A stretch of 64,000 nt of DNA from contig NC_133326.1 in NCBI RefSeq assembly GCF_042186555.1, positions 592,689,790 to 592,753,789 on the forward strand, given 5' to 3'. The notes below the pieces were generated by a model that was not told the origin of the DNA, searched no databases, and saw only the letters and a program-made list of their open reading frames with translations. The position numbers and the translations under genes are program-made. This stretch comes from Aquarana catesbeiana (Eukaryota > Chordata > Amphibia > Anura > Ranidae). Shown here in pieces: positions 9,481 to 20,280 of this stretch (the stretch's first letter is position 1; every line of letters begins with the position of its first letter).

Positions 9481-11389
9481 GTGAATACCATCTAGGATTC
9501 CATGTGATTCCTTCCTCTGCTTGGGTCATATGCTCCCCGCCACTCGGCTCCCTGGCACATTGGGGAGATGTGTTTGTTTCACTTTTCTCCCCTATACGCT
9601 CCCACAGTTCAGCCGGTACCATCTTGGCCACTGAATGGCAGGCTACTCTGTGCCTGGTGTCGTCCCTTGATCACCGCAGGATGATTTAGTGACACCGCCC
9701 ATGCGTGTGACATCACGACATCATGTAATTATGTCGGAGGTGATGGCGGCTGCCAGGGCTTAGGCCTTCCACAAAGCCGAGGGAGTCATGTGGGTGCCGC
9801 ATTCTTGGCAGCGGTGACCCACATGGGGGGTGGAGGAGAAAAGTGCCTGAAATCAATCAAGCAATCTTCAATAAGATATTTAAACCGGCAGCCTCCAGCA
9901 GATCTCTGGATGACTGCCGATGCACGCATAGGAGGATATGGGGTATCAAGCAAGTGCTGCTGTTCACCAGACCAATCGCTACCCACATTACATTGAATTA
10001 TATAAAACATGTATGTAATTATATAAAATGTATATGTATGTAAAAAAAAAAATATATATATGTATGTAATTATGGTATATAAAATATGTATATGTATATA
10101 CAATTACCGGTAAACATTTTTTACCCTTTTTTCTTAATGCTATTTTTTTCACACACCTTTTCATTTTATCACTTGCATTGAGCAGCATTGTTGCTGTTTG
10201 TTGTCTGCTTGTCACTATTCACCTTTTCTTTAGTCATCACACTAACACACTAGTTGTCTTAGTGCTTTATTACCAACCCTTATATGCACACACATTCATA
10301 TAATTTTTATCATTATTCATTTTTATTAATTTCATAAAACATTAGATCTTTTATTCCATTGCACTTTTATATTCAATTTTACTTCATTCTCACTATGGTA
10401 AAACATCACATGGTTATACCAGGGGGTCACAATTCAATTCACAACATAATGCTAATAGTCCTAAAGTTAAATGGATTAAGTAAAAAACTAAATTAGAAAT
10501 AAATGCTGATTTCATATTAATACAATAATCATTTGGGTTCGACTGAGTCTGGTGCTAATAAGCGGTACCAAAAACCCCTAGCTCTTATTTACTGAATTAT
10601 ACATTGCAGGTGCCCGGACTTCTTCCTCCCCCTCTCTGGGGTTTGAACACGTGACTCCTTGTAAGCCCTGTGGACTGGGGACTTGCCTAAAGGATACTGA
10701 GGGCCCACACAGAGTCCTCTGGATCACTGAATGTACCTGTTTTTAAATTCTGGTTGGGTGCTGCACATTTATGTCTCTATTAATTGAATGGTAAATATAT
10801 TTGCAACATTAATGAAGACATATTTTGTTTAAAATGAAATGAAACACTACTGATATAATTCCATATAAGCTAATAAGTAAAGAAAATATTTTTTGACATG
10901 TCTTTTAGAGTAACAAAATCCCCCTGATGAAGACCATGAATGTAGGGGTCAAAATGCATTGGGGTACTCATGTGCAATGTACAAATGTAATGTAACAACA
11001 TTGTTGCAACGTGCATTTTTATCACTATTGATGGTTATTTTCTGTTGTTTCATATTCCAACCAGAGCTCATATTTTCAATTTCTTGTAAACCTGTATTTG
11101 CACTTTTGATAAAAAAAAATATTTTCAATACTCATTACCATTTGATGGTTATCTTGCTGCAAAAAAAAACCCTTGGGGAATTTTTCCTGACTCTCATTTA
11201 TGTGTTTTTCTATGATATATATGAAAAGAAATAGCGACTGGGAACCTGCCATTGTGGGGAAGCACATTCTGAAAAGGGGGCAGAATCCACCAGAGGTTGT
11301 AAAGCCAGCAGCTTTGACAAGCTTGCATTTAGACACTGGGCATGTGGGTGGCAGACTGTATTTATTTTTTTCTTTGCAGCAGATGGGGC
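9481..11389. other. Non-coding, no recognisable gene
   Basis: A/T-rich sequence without a credible coding frame. A short motif near 10918-10965 (CCTGATGAAGACC and then GGGGTCAAAATGCATTGG) resembles the end regions of Penelope-like elements, such as the one at 58143-58190 here, so part may be an old Penelope fragment. The rest I cannot assign. Confidence 0.5.
10020..10110. repeat. A/T-rich ATGTAT-type microsatellite
   Basis: Imperfect repeats of TATATG/TATGTA flank a run of A residues. Short reading frames over it (for example on the minus strand) are artefacts of the simple repeat. Confidence 0.75.
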
Positions 11390-12236
11390 AGAGAAATTTG
11401 CCGTCTATAGTCTACAGTTGGTGATGTGCTACTGGCAGATGTGCTGCAAGGGCCTGGGACACCCTGCGCTATACCATCATCCCTGTCAGTGGAGGCTGCT
11501 GAGAGGTCATGAGGTAGACTGAGGTGAGTAAAAAGGAGGAACAGAATTGCATCCCTTTTGGGGTGCTCTTGCCACGCCTGATGTGCTTGAGGCAAAGTTT
11601 GCAAATTACAACAGTGTGATTGGCTTCACATGTGCTAAAAAAGGTCCAGACAGCTGAGCAGTGGGAAGTGGGCTGGGAGATAACAGCTCCACACTGTGAT
11701 GGAATAGGGTGGCTGCTCTCTACTCTTCCATGATGGCTGCCTCTTTGGGGTTGTGCCTCACCCTCACTTTCCTCCTCTGCTCTATCCAGCACCCAAGTCG
11801 CATCTGTGACTTCATCATCATCATCATCTCTTCCATCCTCATTACCACTGGAGACAACTTGGCAATATGTTGCGGCTGGAGAGACATGACTGACAATTTG
11901 TGTACCAGTGTTCGCCCCTCTCTGTAGGTTCATGTTACTACCTTCCTCAACCTCAGAACCAACATCTAAATCAAGTAGTGGCTGTGCATCATCAAGGAGC
12001 AAGTGGCTGATGCTGTGTTAAAATAACTCAGCTGACTCCTCCATGCCTGATGCTGGGGCTATGGCAGGAGTAGCTGTGGACATGGAAGCAGAATAAGCCA
12101 CTTTGGCAGCCGAAGTGGACTGCACACTAGTCTCTGCTCGGGTGACAGAGGATGAGGAGGATAAGGATGGTTTAGTAAGCCAGTCCACCACCTCCTCTGC
12201 ATGCTGTGGCTGGATAGCACGGGCAACATCTCTATA
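11390..12236 (-). pseudogene. BED-finger hAT-like transposase, N-terminal part
   Basis: Minus-strand relic similar to the element at 63517-64000. Read from 12236 downward it encodes an IQPQHAEEVVDWLTKPS segment (compare IEPEHAEKLVEWITKPS in the other copy), a stop near the SAELF segment, an acidic stretch with DGRDDDDDE, and then a BED-type zinc-finger start, SAVWTFF with CKLCLKHI and GKS. A frameshift follows in the finger. BED fingers bind DNA in hAT transposases and ZBED proteins. No catalytic domain is present. The 5' side is cut at 12236 by the CR1 3' end. Confidence 0.65.
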
Positions 12237-12444
12237 TAGTTACATAGTTACATAGTAGGTGAGGTTGAAAAAAAGTCCATCAAATCCAACCTATGTGTGT
12301 GATTATATATCAGTATTACATTGTATATCTTTGAATGTTGTGGTCGTTCAGGTACTTTTCTAATAGTTTTTTGAAACTATCGATGCTCCCCACTGAAACC
12401 ACCGCCTGTGGAAGGGAATTCCACATCCTTGCTGCTCTTACAGC
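12237..12444 (-). repeat. CR1 3' end and tail
   Basis: 3' untranslated end of the CR1 element, closely similar to 47337-47530. It starts with two copies of an eight-base tail unit. CR1 LINEs end in short tandem repeats rather than poly(A), which fits. The boundary with the BED-finger relic at 12236 is sharp. Confidence 0.8.
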
Positions 12445-12879
12445 AAGGCTACTTTCACACTGGAGCGTCGCGGGCCTTGGCGATAAAGCGACACTATATT
12501 TAGTGGCGATTTACCGTCATTTTAGCGGTGCTATTCGACCACTAGCGGGGCAGTTTTAACCCCCGCTAGAGGACGAAAAAGGGTTGAAACCGCCTGCAAA
12601 GCGCCACTACAGTGGCGCTGTGCCGGCGGGTTTGCAGCACTGCCCCATTGTTTTCAATGGGAAGGGGTGCTTTAGGAGTGATAAATACACCGCTTCTACA
12701 GTGCTCCAAAGATGCGGCTTGCAGGACTTTTTTGACCATCCTGCAAGCGCACCGCTCCAGTGTGAAAGCCCTCAGGCTTTCACATTGGACACACAGCAGC
12801 GGCTGTTTCAGGGCGCTTTGCAGGCGCTATTTTATCAATGTAGCACCTGCAAAGCGCCCCAATGTGAAAGGGGCCTTAA
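12445..12879. mobile_element. G/C-rich fold-back MITE in the CR1 3' end
   Basis: A 435-bp insertion bounded by similar inverted ends: AAGGCTACTTTCACACTGG on the left, and the right end reads AAGGCCCCTTTCACATTGG when reversed. Removing it rejoins CR1 sequence as in the intact copy at 47518-47560. The interior is rich in GCGGT/CAGCGG motifs that can pair. A related sequence lies at 32510-33115. Transposon superfamily not determined. Confidence 0.75.
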
Positions 12880-13097
12880 GAACCCTCTACACAATTTAAG
12901 GTTAAAATCTAATTTCTTCTAATTTGAATGAGTGGCCACGTGTCTTAATAAACTCCCTTCCCACAGAAAAGTTTTATCCCTATTGTGGTGTCACCAGTGT
13001 GGTATTTGTAAATTAAAATCATATCCCCTCTCAAGTGTCTCTTCTCGAGAAAAAATAAGTTCAGTGCTCGCAACCTTTCTTCATAACTAATATCCTC
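12880..13097 (-). repeat. CR1 piece next to L1-B
   Basis: End of the CR1 coding region and start of its 3' UTR, similar to 47540-47700. It ends at 13082-13097 with the 16-bp sequence duplicated at 19593-19608 by the insertion of L1-B. Confidence 0.82.
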
Positions 13098-13209
13098 GGG
13101 GGGCGTGGCTTAGCACATGAGGAAGTAGGACGCTTGTCCCTGGAGCTCCCGCACACGCCGCACACACAGAGGCTCTCAGCGCTTCCCAGCACACCCATCC
13201 AGACCTGAT

Positions 13210-14346
13210 ATGGGGAGGAGAGGTGGTGGAGACATCCAGCGTTCCTCCGATCCACATCTTGCAGGTGATATCGACCGTTTTTTCACCCATTTGGGCCATA
13301 ATCGCTCCGACCCCCCCCCGTCCAAGATGGCGCCGGCCCGGACCCCAGGCACACATGCGGCCTCACAGGGAGCACTGTCGCAGCGCTCCACACCCCATAT
13401 GAAGACCAGGCAGCGTGCTAGGTCCCCCCCTGATTCAGAGACAGGCTCGGTCCGCTCCACAGGACATTCCCCTGAATCCCACAGATCCTATGGATGGGAC
13501 ATGGAGGCATACATCAAAGCTCTCCCCACCAAACACGATTTTGAGGCCTGTGTGCAACGAATGGAACGTTCATACAGACAAGAAATGTCTGAACTGCGCA
13601 GAGATTTCACCAATAGAATTGAGGAAGTGGAACACAATATAGAAGAAAATACATCCACCCTGCATGCGCATGACACTATCCTACATGAACATACTCTCCA
13701 GATCCAACAACTGATGTACCATCAAGATGACCAGGAAAATAGGGCCAGACGTAACAACATACGCATACGCGGCCTACCCGAATCGGTTGAAACCAAGGAC
13801 TTAGCCCCTGCAGTAATTGCCATGTTCAACGAGCTACTTCAGAAAGACAAAGACGCCCCTCTGGAACTTGATCGAATCCACAGAGCCCTTGGCCCCAAGA
13901 GTCAGAACCTAGAACACCCCAGAGATGTGATCTGCAGAGTTCACTTTTATGCAGTTAAAGACGCCATTATGCAGGCTGCACGCTCTCAGAATGCAGTACA
14001 CTTCAATGGCACCGCTGTGTCCCTGCTCCCTGACATATCTAAACTGACTCTGGACATGCGACGCGCCCTAAAACCCCTGACCGGAGCCCTGCAAGCAAAA
14101 CAAATCAAGTACCGCTGGGGTTTCCCCTTTAATCTGTTTGCATCTCATGAAGGGAAATCTGCGATCTTTCGCACGCTGGGGGATCTCCCCAGGTTCCTCG
14201 GAACTTTTGAACTACCACAGATCTCCATCCCAGATTGGCCACTTCACGCAGCCACCCCTGGATTCCAAACTGCAGCAGGATGGCAGAGACGCACGAAGAA
14301 GAACAAGAGATCCAAACCGGACTTCCCCACTACGACGGACGGCTGA
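13210..14346 (+). CDS. L1-B ORF1: RNA-binding protein
   Basis: Intact 378-residue L1 ORF1, which coats element RNA and acts as a chaperone in target-primed reverse transcription. The N-terminal ~95 residues are Arg/Pro/Ser-rich and basic. Residues ~110-180 form a likely coiled coil used for trimerisation in this family. The RRM-like core follows (NNIRIRGLPE, then LDRIHRALGP and PRDVICRVHFY), then a C-terminal domain with KYRWGFPFN and a basic tail (RRTKKNKRSK). The first ATG of the frame lies ~112 bases into the element, a normal 5' UTR length. ORF1 of L1-A and L1-C have the same order of parts but each carries a stop codon. Confidence 0.95.
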   Translation: MGRRGGGDIQRSSDPHLAGDIDRFFTHLGHNRSDPPPSKMAPARTPGTHAASQGALSQRSTPHMKTRQRARSPPDSETGSVRSTGHSPESHRSYGWDMEAYIKALPTKHDFEACVQRMERSYRQEMSELRRDFTNRIEEVEHNIEENTSTLHAHDTILHEHTLQIQQLMYHQDDQENRARRNNIRIRGLPESVETKDLAPAVIAMFNELLQKDKDAPLELDRIHRALGPKSQNLEHPRDVICRVHFYAVKDAIMQAARSQNAVHFNGTAVSLLPDISKLTLDMRRALKPLTGALQAKQIKYRWGFPFNLFASHEGKSAIFRTLGDLPRFLGTFELPQISIPDWPLHAATPGFQTAAGWQRRTKKNKRSKPDFPTTTDG

Positions 14347-15161
14347 ACTCAGTTTAATGATGTTTGACTTATTTCCTTAGATTTCTCACAGGTCCCAGAC
14401 CGGTGCAGACGTCCCTGTTTGCAGTTACAGTTGGAACACTTTATCACTAACCCATTTTCTTTTTCCTTAAAACGCAGGTTTTATGTTAATGTTCCATCCC
14501 CCTTGCTCCCTGTGAGGGGAGATTGCCTGTGATAACAGGCCACATACCTCCCCAGTCCTTAACCACCTTCAACCTCACCATCCCCCCCTCATCCCTCCCT
14601 GCTCCTTCCCCCCCCATCCCCCCCTTCCCCCTCCTCTCCCCCCCTCTCATCCCTCTCCTCTCCCTCCCCCCAAACATCCCGTATTAAAACTGTTAGCACT
14701 TTGTAGTTGGATATGGAAGCCCTCTGGGCTGCTTGTAAGTTGAGATACTCTGTGAAATAGGCCTTGCCTAGCTAAGTTGTGTACCCATTCAGTATTTACG
14801 TAGCAGCACAGAGTACTGAGAAGCTAAGTTTATAGTTCTTATGTACTGCATCTTTGATAAATGTTGCCTGGCGTGTGCGGGCTCCTCTGTGCATAACCCG
14901 CTGTACCCCCCACTTAGGCCCTTCAGCGCCCACAGCGGTATTAGCTGAAATGTTGTTTACAACACTACTAGTGAGGCTTTTGCGGCCTCGTTCTCCTCCT
15001 CTCTCTTCTGTATTTCCTCTCTTACTTCTAAACCTAATTTTCTTCTCCAGTTTCGCCACTAGAGGTCTCCCCTCTCCCTCTTTCTCCCCCACCTCCCATT
15101 CCTTGGAGACAGCGAGCTTCCATGGTCTTTATTATTATACACACAGTAAATTTATTCTTAC
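14347..15161 (+). other. L1-B inter-ORF region
   Basis: 0.8-kb spacer with no coding frame of note. It contains a long C/T tract (about 14570-14670), as does the spacer of L1-A. The shared pyrimidine-rich spacer may matter for expression of ORF2 but nothing in the sequence proves it. Confidence 0.7.
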
Positions 15162-18100
15162 ATGGCAGCACAACCCTCCCTAAAGATCTCCTCGCTTAAT
15201 TGCAGAGGCCTCAACGTCCCGGAGAAGAGACGACAAATATTATACCATTTTCATAAAATAAAAACCCAAATCCTCCTCCTACAGGAAACTCACTTTAGAA
15301 CAGATAAATGTCCACAATTTCTCCATAAACAATATCCTGTTTGGTACCATAGTACCAACCCCTCCGCAAAATCTAAAGGGGTCTCTATAGCATTTCACGC
15401 CTCCTTCACTCCAGATGTCCTTGACACATATATTGACCCCTTGGGAAGATATATTTTTCTTAAATTGTCTTATCTGAACACCATTTATACTGTCATTAAC
15501 ATATATTCTCCCAATCAGAATCAACAACAATTCCTTTCATCTGTGATCTCCCGTTTGAAAAGATTCTGCACGGTCAACATGATCCTGGGAGGGGACCTCA
15601 ATGCCGCCCTGATACCTCGTCTTGATTCATCCACTGGTAAGTCCTCGATCTCCCCGACCTCCCTGACCAACATTAGAGCACTTCTCTCTGACCTATCCTT
15701 AATAGACACCTGGAGGATGTTGCATCCTAACACTAAAGACTACACATTTTTTTCCCCCGCACATAACTCCTACAGTAGACTGGACTACCTCTTCGTTTCC
15801 CAATCTTTATTAGAATACACACCCTCAGCCTCTATAGGTCTTACCCTTTGGTCAGACCACGCCCCCATTCACTTGAGCCTAGGACGTATTCCAACATGCA
15901 AACGGAGCTCCTCCTGGAGACTTAACGATAATCTATTGTTCGATTCCGTATGCTCACAGGACATACTACAGACCATCAAACACTTTATTGCGGATCATGC
16001 CCAAGACACCACTAACCCGTTCACCAAATGGGAGGCGCTTAAATGCGTACTCAGGGGCAAATTAATCCAACATGGAGCCCGACTGAAACATGCCCGCACT
16101 GCGGATATAACACGACTTCTCTCCACCATTGCCAAACTAGAAGAATCGCACAAAACGGACCTAACTAGCTCATCTCTTCTAGAACTCACCAACGCGAGGA
16201 GAGACCTCCTGCATATTTTTGCGGAGAAGTCTCTTGTCGCCCGAGACAAGGGAAGGTTCAATCACTACTCACAAGCCAATAAATGTGGCAGACACCTAGC
16301 GCACACCCTCCAACCTCGCCAAGCCAGGCGACCTATACCGCTAATAAACTCCCCCGTTAAAGGTAAACTCATACAGAACTCAGCTATTGCCGAGGAATTT
16401 CGCACATATTATTCCGCTCTCTATAATCTCACCCCCCAGAATCCACGCTCTACACCTACCCCACAAGACTTATCCTCCTACATCCAAGAGACAGCACTCC
16501 CATCTCTTCCTCTTTCGGAAACGGAGGACCTTGAGACCTCCCTGTCCGAAGAAGAATTTCTATTCGCTATTAAAAATCTTAAGAACGGCAAGAGTCCAGG
16601 TCCAGACGGATTCTCTCCCCGCTTCTACAAAACGTTTGCGACGCAACTATCCCCACTACTAGCAAAGGCATTTAACGCCATTGATGAAAACATTGCCCTG
16701 TCCCCATCCATACTCCAGGCCCAGATAGTTGTTATCCCTAAACCCGGAAAAGACCCCTCCATTTGCCCCAATTATAGACCAATATCCCTCCTAAATGTTG
16801 ATCTAAAATTGTATGCTAAGATCCTTGCAAACCGCATCTCCCCTCTGCTACCACAAACTATACATAGAGACCAGGTGGGCTTCGTTCCTGGCCGTGAAGC
16901 CAGGGACAACACCACCAAGACCATACATCTGATCACATATGCTCACCGTCATCATATACCTGCTTGCCTTCTCTCCTGTGACGCAGAGAAGGCCTTTGAT
17001 AGGGTCAGCTGGTCTTTCCTCCGAGCTACCCTTTCCCAACTGGGTCTTGGCCCGAAAATGCTGACGCGAATCATGTCCCTCTATTCCGCTCCCTCCGCCA
17101 CAGTACTAGTGAATGGTATCCAGTCAGAAAAATTTATGATATCCAACGGCACCAGACAAGGCTGTCCTCTCTCCCCCCTCCTGTTCGCCCTAGTAATTGA
17201 GCACCTAGCACAGGCCATAAGATCTAACCCTAATATACAGGGGATACAAACCCCATCGTCCCACTGTAAACTCTCCTTATATGCTGACGATCTCCTTCTC
17301 TACGTCACACAACCTCACATCAGCATACCCTCCATATTGGCCGAGATAGACAGATTTGGTAGTCTTAGTAATTACAAGCTAAACATCTCTAAAACGGAAG
17401 CCCTGAACCTTTCACTATCACACGATACCCTCGCTTCCCTCAAATCCAACTTCCCGTTTCAATGGCGACCAAACTCCATCTCTTATTTAGGCACAGCTAT
17501 ACCCCAACAAACCTCCGACATATATTCCCTGAACTTTAGCCCTTTACTCCAAAAGCTGAGAAAGTTGACCGAAAAACGGACAGACTTACCTTTATCCTGG
17601 ATAGGACGTATCAACACATTAAAAATGGACATACTCCCCAAATTATTATACCTATTCCAAGCCCTACCCATCGCTCTTCCCTCCACGTACCTTCGCGCCC
17701 TCCGTTCTATGGCTATCCAATTCATCTGGAAAGGCAATCACCCAAGACTGAAACACAAACTATTATGCTCTCCTATCACCAAAGGAGGTTTGGGCCTACC
17801 GGACTTTGAAATGTATCATACGTCCGCAGTCTTATCCCGTATCCTTGAGTGGTTCCCTCGCCCTATGACCAAAGCAGCCACGATGGTAGAACAGGACCTG
17901 TCTACATACGACCTACGAGCGCTTCTTTGGGGTTATGGAAAGATATATAAATCCTTTACGACATTATCCCCCCTCACTAGAGATGCACTGACAATTTGGT
18001 ACCGCAAAAGAGACACACTCTCACTATCCTCGGAACCCAGCCCCCTTACATCCCTGTTTGATAACCCAAACCTTCCTGAAGGACACTCAACCCACTCCTT

Positions 18101-18986
18101 AGACGTATACAATAGAGATTTATGGCCCACTGCCCGCCAATTTGTCAACTACACCCTAGGCACCTTTCTATCCACCCCCACAGACGTCTACTCTAAGATA
18201 ACATGGCTCACCCGCGGACACCTAAACTCCTATTGTAAGACCCTACATGAATCCAGACAAACACATAGACCCTTGACTGGATTTGAACAACTATGTACCC
18301 TCCCCGAAACTCCACGACACACTTTATCATTGATATACAAATCAATTATAGACCATGCCCACGACACTCTACCTAACTACACTGCCAAATGGTCAGCGGA
18401 GGTCGGGAAAGATATAACAGAGACGGAATGGGGGAAAGCCTTCCTCTTCACAAACAAAACCTCCGTATCAAGTTACACACAAGAGAAAAACTACAAATTG
18501 ATATCGAGGTGGTATCGGGTCCCAACTACTCTCAGGATCATGTTCCCATCTAACTCAGACAGATGCTGGAGATGTAACACGATGGAAGGTACTTATATAC
18601 ATATCTGGTGGGAATGTGATGTTATTCTCCAATTCTGGACTCAAATTTTTCAAATCTACTCGGAAGTATATAACAAGCCACTATTACCATCACCCTCTAT
18701 AGCTCTCCTTTCCATCCTCCCAGGGACAGTCAAATCGCAAAAAAACGGCCTTCTGAAATTTTTCGTTAGTGCTGGTAGACAACTCATACCCAGACACTGG
18801 AAAACTACTACGCCCCCTTCCTTAATAGAATGGGTCGAAGAGGTAAACAATTACATGCTAATGGAGGAAATGCAGGCCCAAGCCCTAGACAAACACGCTA
18901 AATTCTCTTTTGTCTGGAGTATCTGGAGGAGTTACTCTACCTCAGACAAACTCAAACAAAGACTCTCTGCTAAGAACCCCCCATAG
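15162..18986 (+). CDS. L1-B ORF2: endonuclease and reverse transcriptase
   Basis: Intact 1274-residue ORF2. Endonuclease motifs run over residues ~7-240: SLNCRGLN, LQETHF, LGGDLNA, SRLDYLF and WSDHAP, giving a full set of APE-type catalytic residues. The reverse transcriptase covers ~470-780: KSPGPDGFSP, VIPKPGKDP, YRPISLLN, DQVGFVPGR, GTRQGCPLSP and the catalytic YADD near 706. A C-terminal knuckle CWRC with HIWWEC lies near 1134. Length and order match L1-A; the sequences differ clearly, so the two belong to separate subfamilies. The start is the first ATG after the spacer. No missing key residue was seen. Confidence 0.96.
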   Translation: MAAQPSLKISSLNCRGLNVPEKRRQILYHFHKIKTQILLLQETHFRTDKCPQFLHKQYPVWYHSTNPSAKSKGVSIAFHASFTPDVLDTYIDPLGRYIFLKLSYLNTIYTVINIYSPNQNQQQFLSSVISRLKRFCTVNMILGGDLNAALIPRLDSSTGKSSISPTSLTNIRALLSDLSLIDTWRMLHPNTKDYTFFSPAHNSYSRLDYLFVSQSLLEYTPSASIGLTLWSDHAPIHLSLGRIPTCKRSSSWRLNDNLLFDSVCSQDILQTIKHFIADHAQDTTNPFTKWEALKCVLRGKLIQHGARLKHARTADITRLLSTIAKLEESHKTDLTSSSLLELTNARRDLLHIFAEKSLVARDKGRFNHYSQANKCGRHLAHTLQPRQARRPIPLINSPVKGKLIQNSAIAEEFRTYYSALYNLTPQNPRSTPTPQDLSSYIQETALPSLPLSETEDLETSLSEEEFLFAIKNLKNGKSPGPDGFSPRFYKTFATQLSPLLAKAFNAIDENIALSPSILQAQIVVIPKPGKDPSICPNYRPISLLNVDLKLYAKILANRISPLLPQTIHRDQVGFVPGREARDNTTKTIHLITYAHRHHIPACLLSCDAEKAFDRVSWSFLRATLSQLGLGPKMLTRIMSLYSAPSATVLVNGIQSEKFMISNGTRQGCPLSPLLFALVIEHLAQAIRSNPNIQGIQTPSSHCKLSLYADDLLLYVTQPHISIPSILAEIDRFGSLSNYKLNISKTEALNLSLSHDTLASLKSNFPFQWRPNSISYLGTAIPQQTSDIYSLNFSPLLQKLRKLTEKRTDLPLSWIGRINTLKMDILPKLLYLFQALPIALPSTYLRALRSMAIQFIWKGNHPRLKHKLLCSPITKGGLGLPDFEMYHTSAVLSRILEWFPRPMTKAATMVEQDLSTYDLRALLWGYGKIYKSFTTLSPLTRDALTIWYRKRDTLSLSSEPSPLTSLFDNPNLPEGHSTHSLDVYNRDLWPTARQFVNYTLGTFLSTPTDVYSKITWLTRGHLNSYCKTLHESRQTHRPLTGFEQLCTLPETPRHTLSLIYKSIIDHAHDTLPNYTAKWSAEVGKDITETEWGKAFLFTNKTSVSSYTQEKNYKLISRWYRVPTTLRIMFPSNSDRCWRCNTMEGTYIHIWWECDVILQFWTQIFQIYSEVYNKPLLPSPSIALLSILPGTVKSQKNGLLKFFVSAGRQLIPRHWKTTTPPSLIEWVEEVNNYMLMEEMQAQALDKHAKFSFVWSIWRSYSTSDKLKQRLSAKNPP

Positions 18987-19592
18987 GGACTGAACAACCC
19001 TTACTCACTATACTCATTATTTATAGTGAGGACCCTATATATATATATATGTAGACCAAGCTCGCTGTCTCCTTACCTCTCTTTACCCCCCCACCCCCCT
19101 CCCCTCTCTATCTCCTTTCTACTCTATACCCATTCTGACTTTTTCTAATCTAACTTTCCTACCTCTCCCCTTTTCTAGATCTCCGATATAATCCTTTTAG
19201 ATGCAATATGAATATAGGACCTCCCAGGGAAATGGAGATCCAAAGTTTCTGATACTAACCTTTCTGATATAACCCATGCACACGTTGATTACTCTAGGCT
19301 ACCTATGTTTAGGGGTGCAGCAGGCTCCCAAAGGGGCATCCCAGCATGGAATAGTTAATGCCTAAATGTTAACATACATCTGTCGTATGGGTTTGAAGTC
19401 ACGCTTCACCTATAACAACTCTGATACCTGGAAATGTTTGCACTATTTCAATATTTAAAAAATATAATTGTTTAGTAGGAGACTATAAGTCAGGTAACTG
19501 ACACTGTTTACACTTTTGTATTCTGTCTTCTTTTTTGTCAATGTTTATATTCTTTATATTCTCGCAAAAACATCAATAAAAACTTATTGAAC
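18987..19592 (+). other. L1-B 3' UTR and 3' end
   Basis: Non-coding 0.6 kb with a short (AT)n run near 19039-19050, a C/T-rich tract near 19085-19115, and an AATAAA at the end followed by ACTTATTGAAC and then directly the target duplication. The lack of poly(A) sets it apart from L1-A. Confidence 0.8.
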
Positions 19593-20280
19593 CATAACTA
19601 ATATCCTCCAGTCCCTTTATTAGCTTTGTTGCCCTTCTCTGTACTCGCTCCATTTCCAGTACATCCTTCCTAAGGACTAGTGCCCAGAACTGGACAGCAT
19701 ACTTCAGGTGCGGCTGGATCAGAGTCTTGTAGAATGGGAGAATTATCGCTTTATCTCTTGAGTTAATCCCCTTTTTAATGCATGCCAATATTCTGTTTGC
19801 TTTGTTAGCAACAGCTTGGCATTGCATGTCATTGCTGAGCCTGTCATCTACTAGGACCCCCAGGTCCTTTTCCATCCTAGATTCCCCCAGAGTTTCTCCC
19901 CCTAGTGAGTAGATTGCATTCATATTTTTGCCACCCAAATGCATTATTTTACATTTTTACACATTAAACCTCATTTGCCATATAGTTGCCCACCCCATTA
20001 ATTTGTTCAGATCTTCTTGCAAGGTTTCCACATCCTGCAGAGAAGTTATTGCCCTTCTTAGCTTATTATTGTCCACAAATACAGAGATTGAACTGTTTAT
20101 CCCATCTTTATGAGCAAATTAAATAGGATTTGTCCCAGCACAGAACCCTGGGGGACCCCACTTTCCACCCCTGACCATTCCGAGTACTCCCCATTTATCA
20201 CTACCCTATGAACTCGCCCTTGTAGCCAGTTTAGAATCCATGTACTCACCCTATTGTCTATGCCAACGGACCTTACTTAA
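19593..20280 (-). pseudogene. CR1 reverse transcriptase, C-terminal piece
   Basis: Encodes the later part of a CR1 RT, including KCKIMHLGGKN, LGVLVDDRLSN, ANRILACIKKG and MERVQRRATKLIKGLED. It parallels the second CR1 copy at 47647-48147. At the place of the catalytic FADD box the sequence reads FVDN, so the active site is lost. A frameshift occurs near 19945-19960. It continues across the piggyBac-like insertion into 21128-21581. Confidence 0.85.

Larger units (their letters stand above)
13098..19592 (+). mobile_element. L1/Tx1-type LINE, element L1-B, both ORFs open
   Basis: 6.5-kb insertion in the CR1 element, flanked by a perfect 16-bp duplication (CATAACTAATATCCTC at 13082-13097 and 19593-19608). 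The order is a short 5' UTR with a G-run and GCGTGGC, ORF1 (378 codons), a 0.8-kb spacer, ORF2 (1274 codons) and a 0.6-kb 3' UTR. The 3' end reads AATAAAAACTTATTGAAC with no poly(A) tail. Full length, perfect duplication and two uninterrupted ORFs point to a young, perhaps competent copy. Confidence 0.95.

Noticed and set aside
9786..10215. Overlapping minus-strand frames rich in Tyr, Ile and His
   Set aside because: They arise from an A/T-rich microsatellite.
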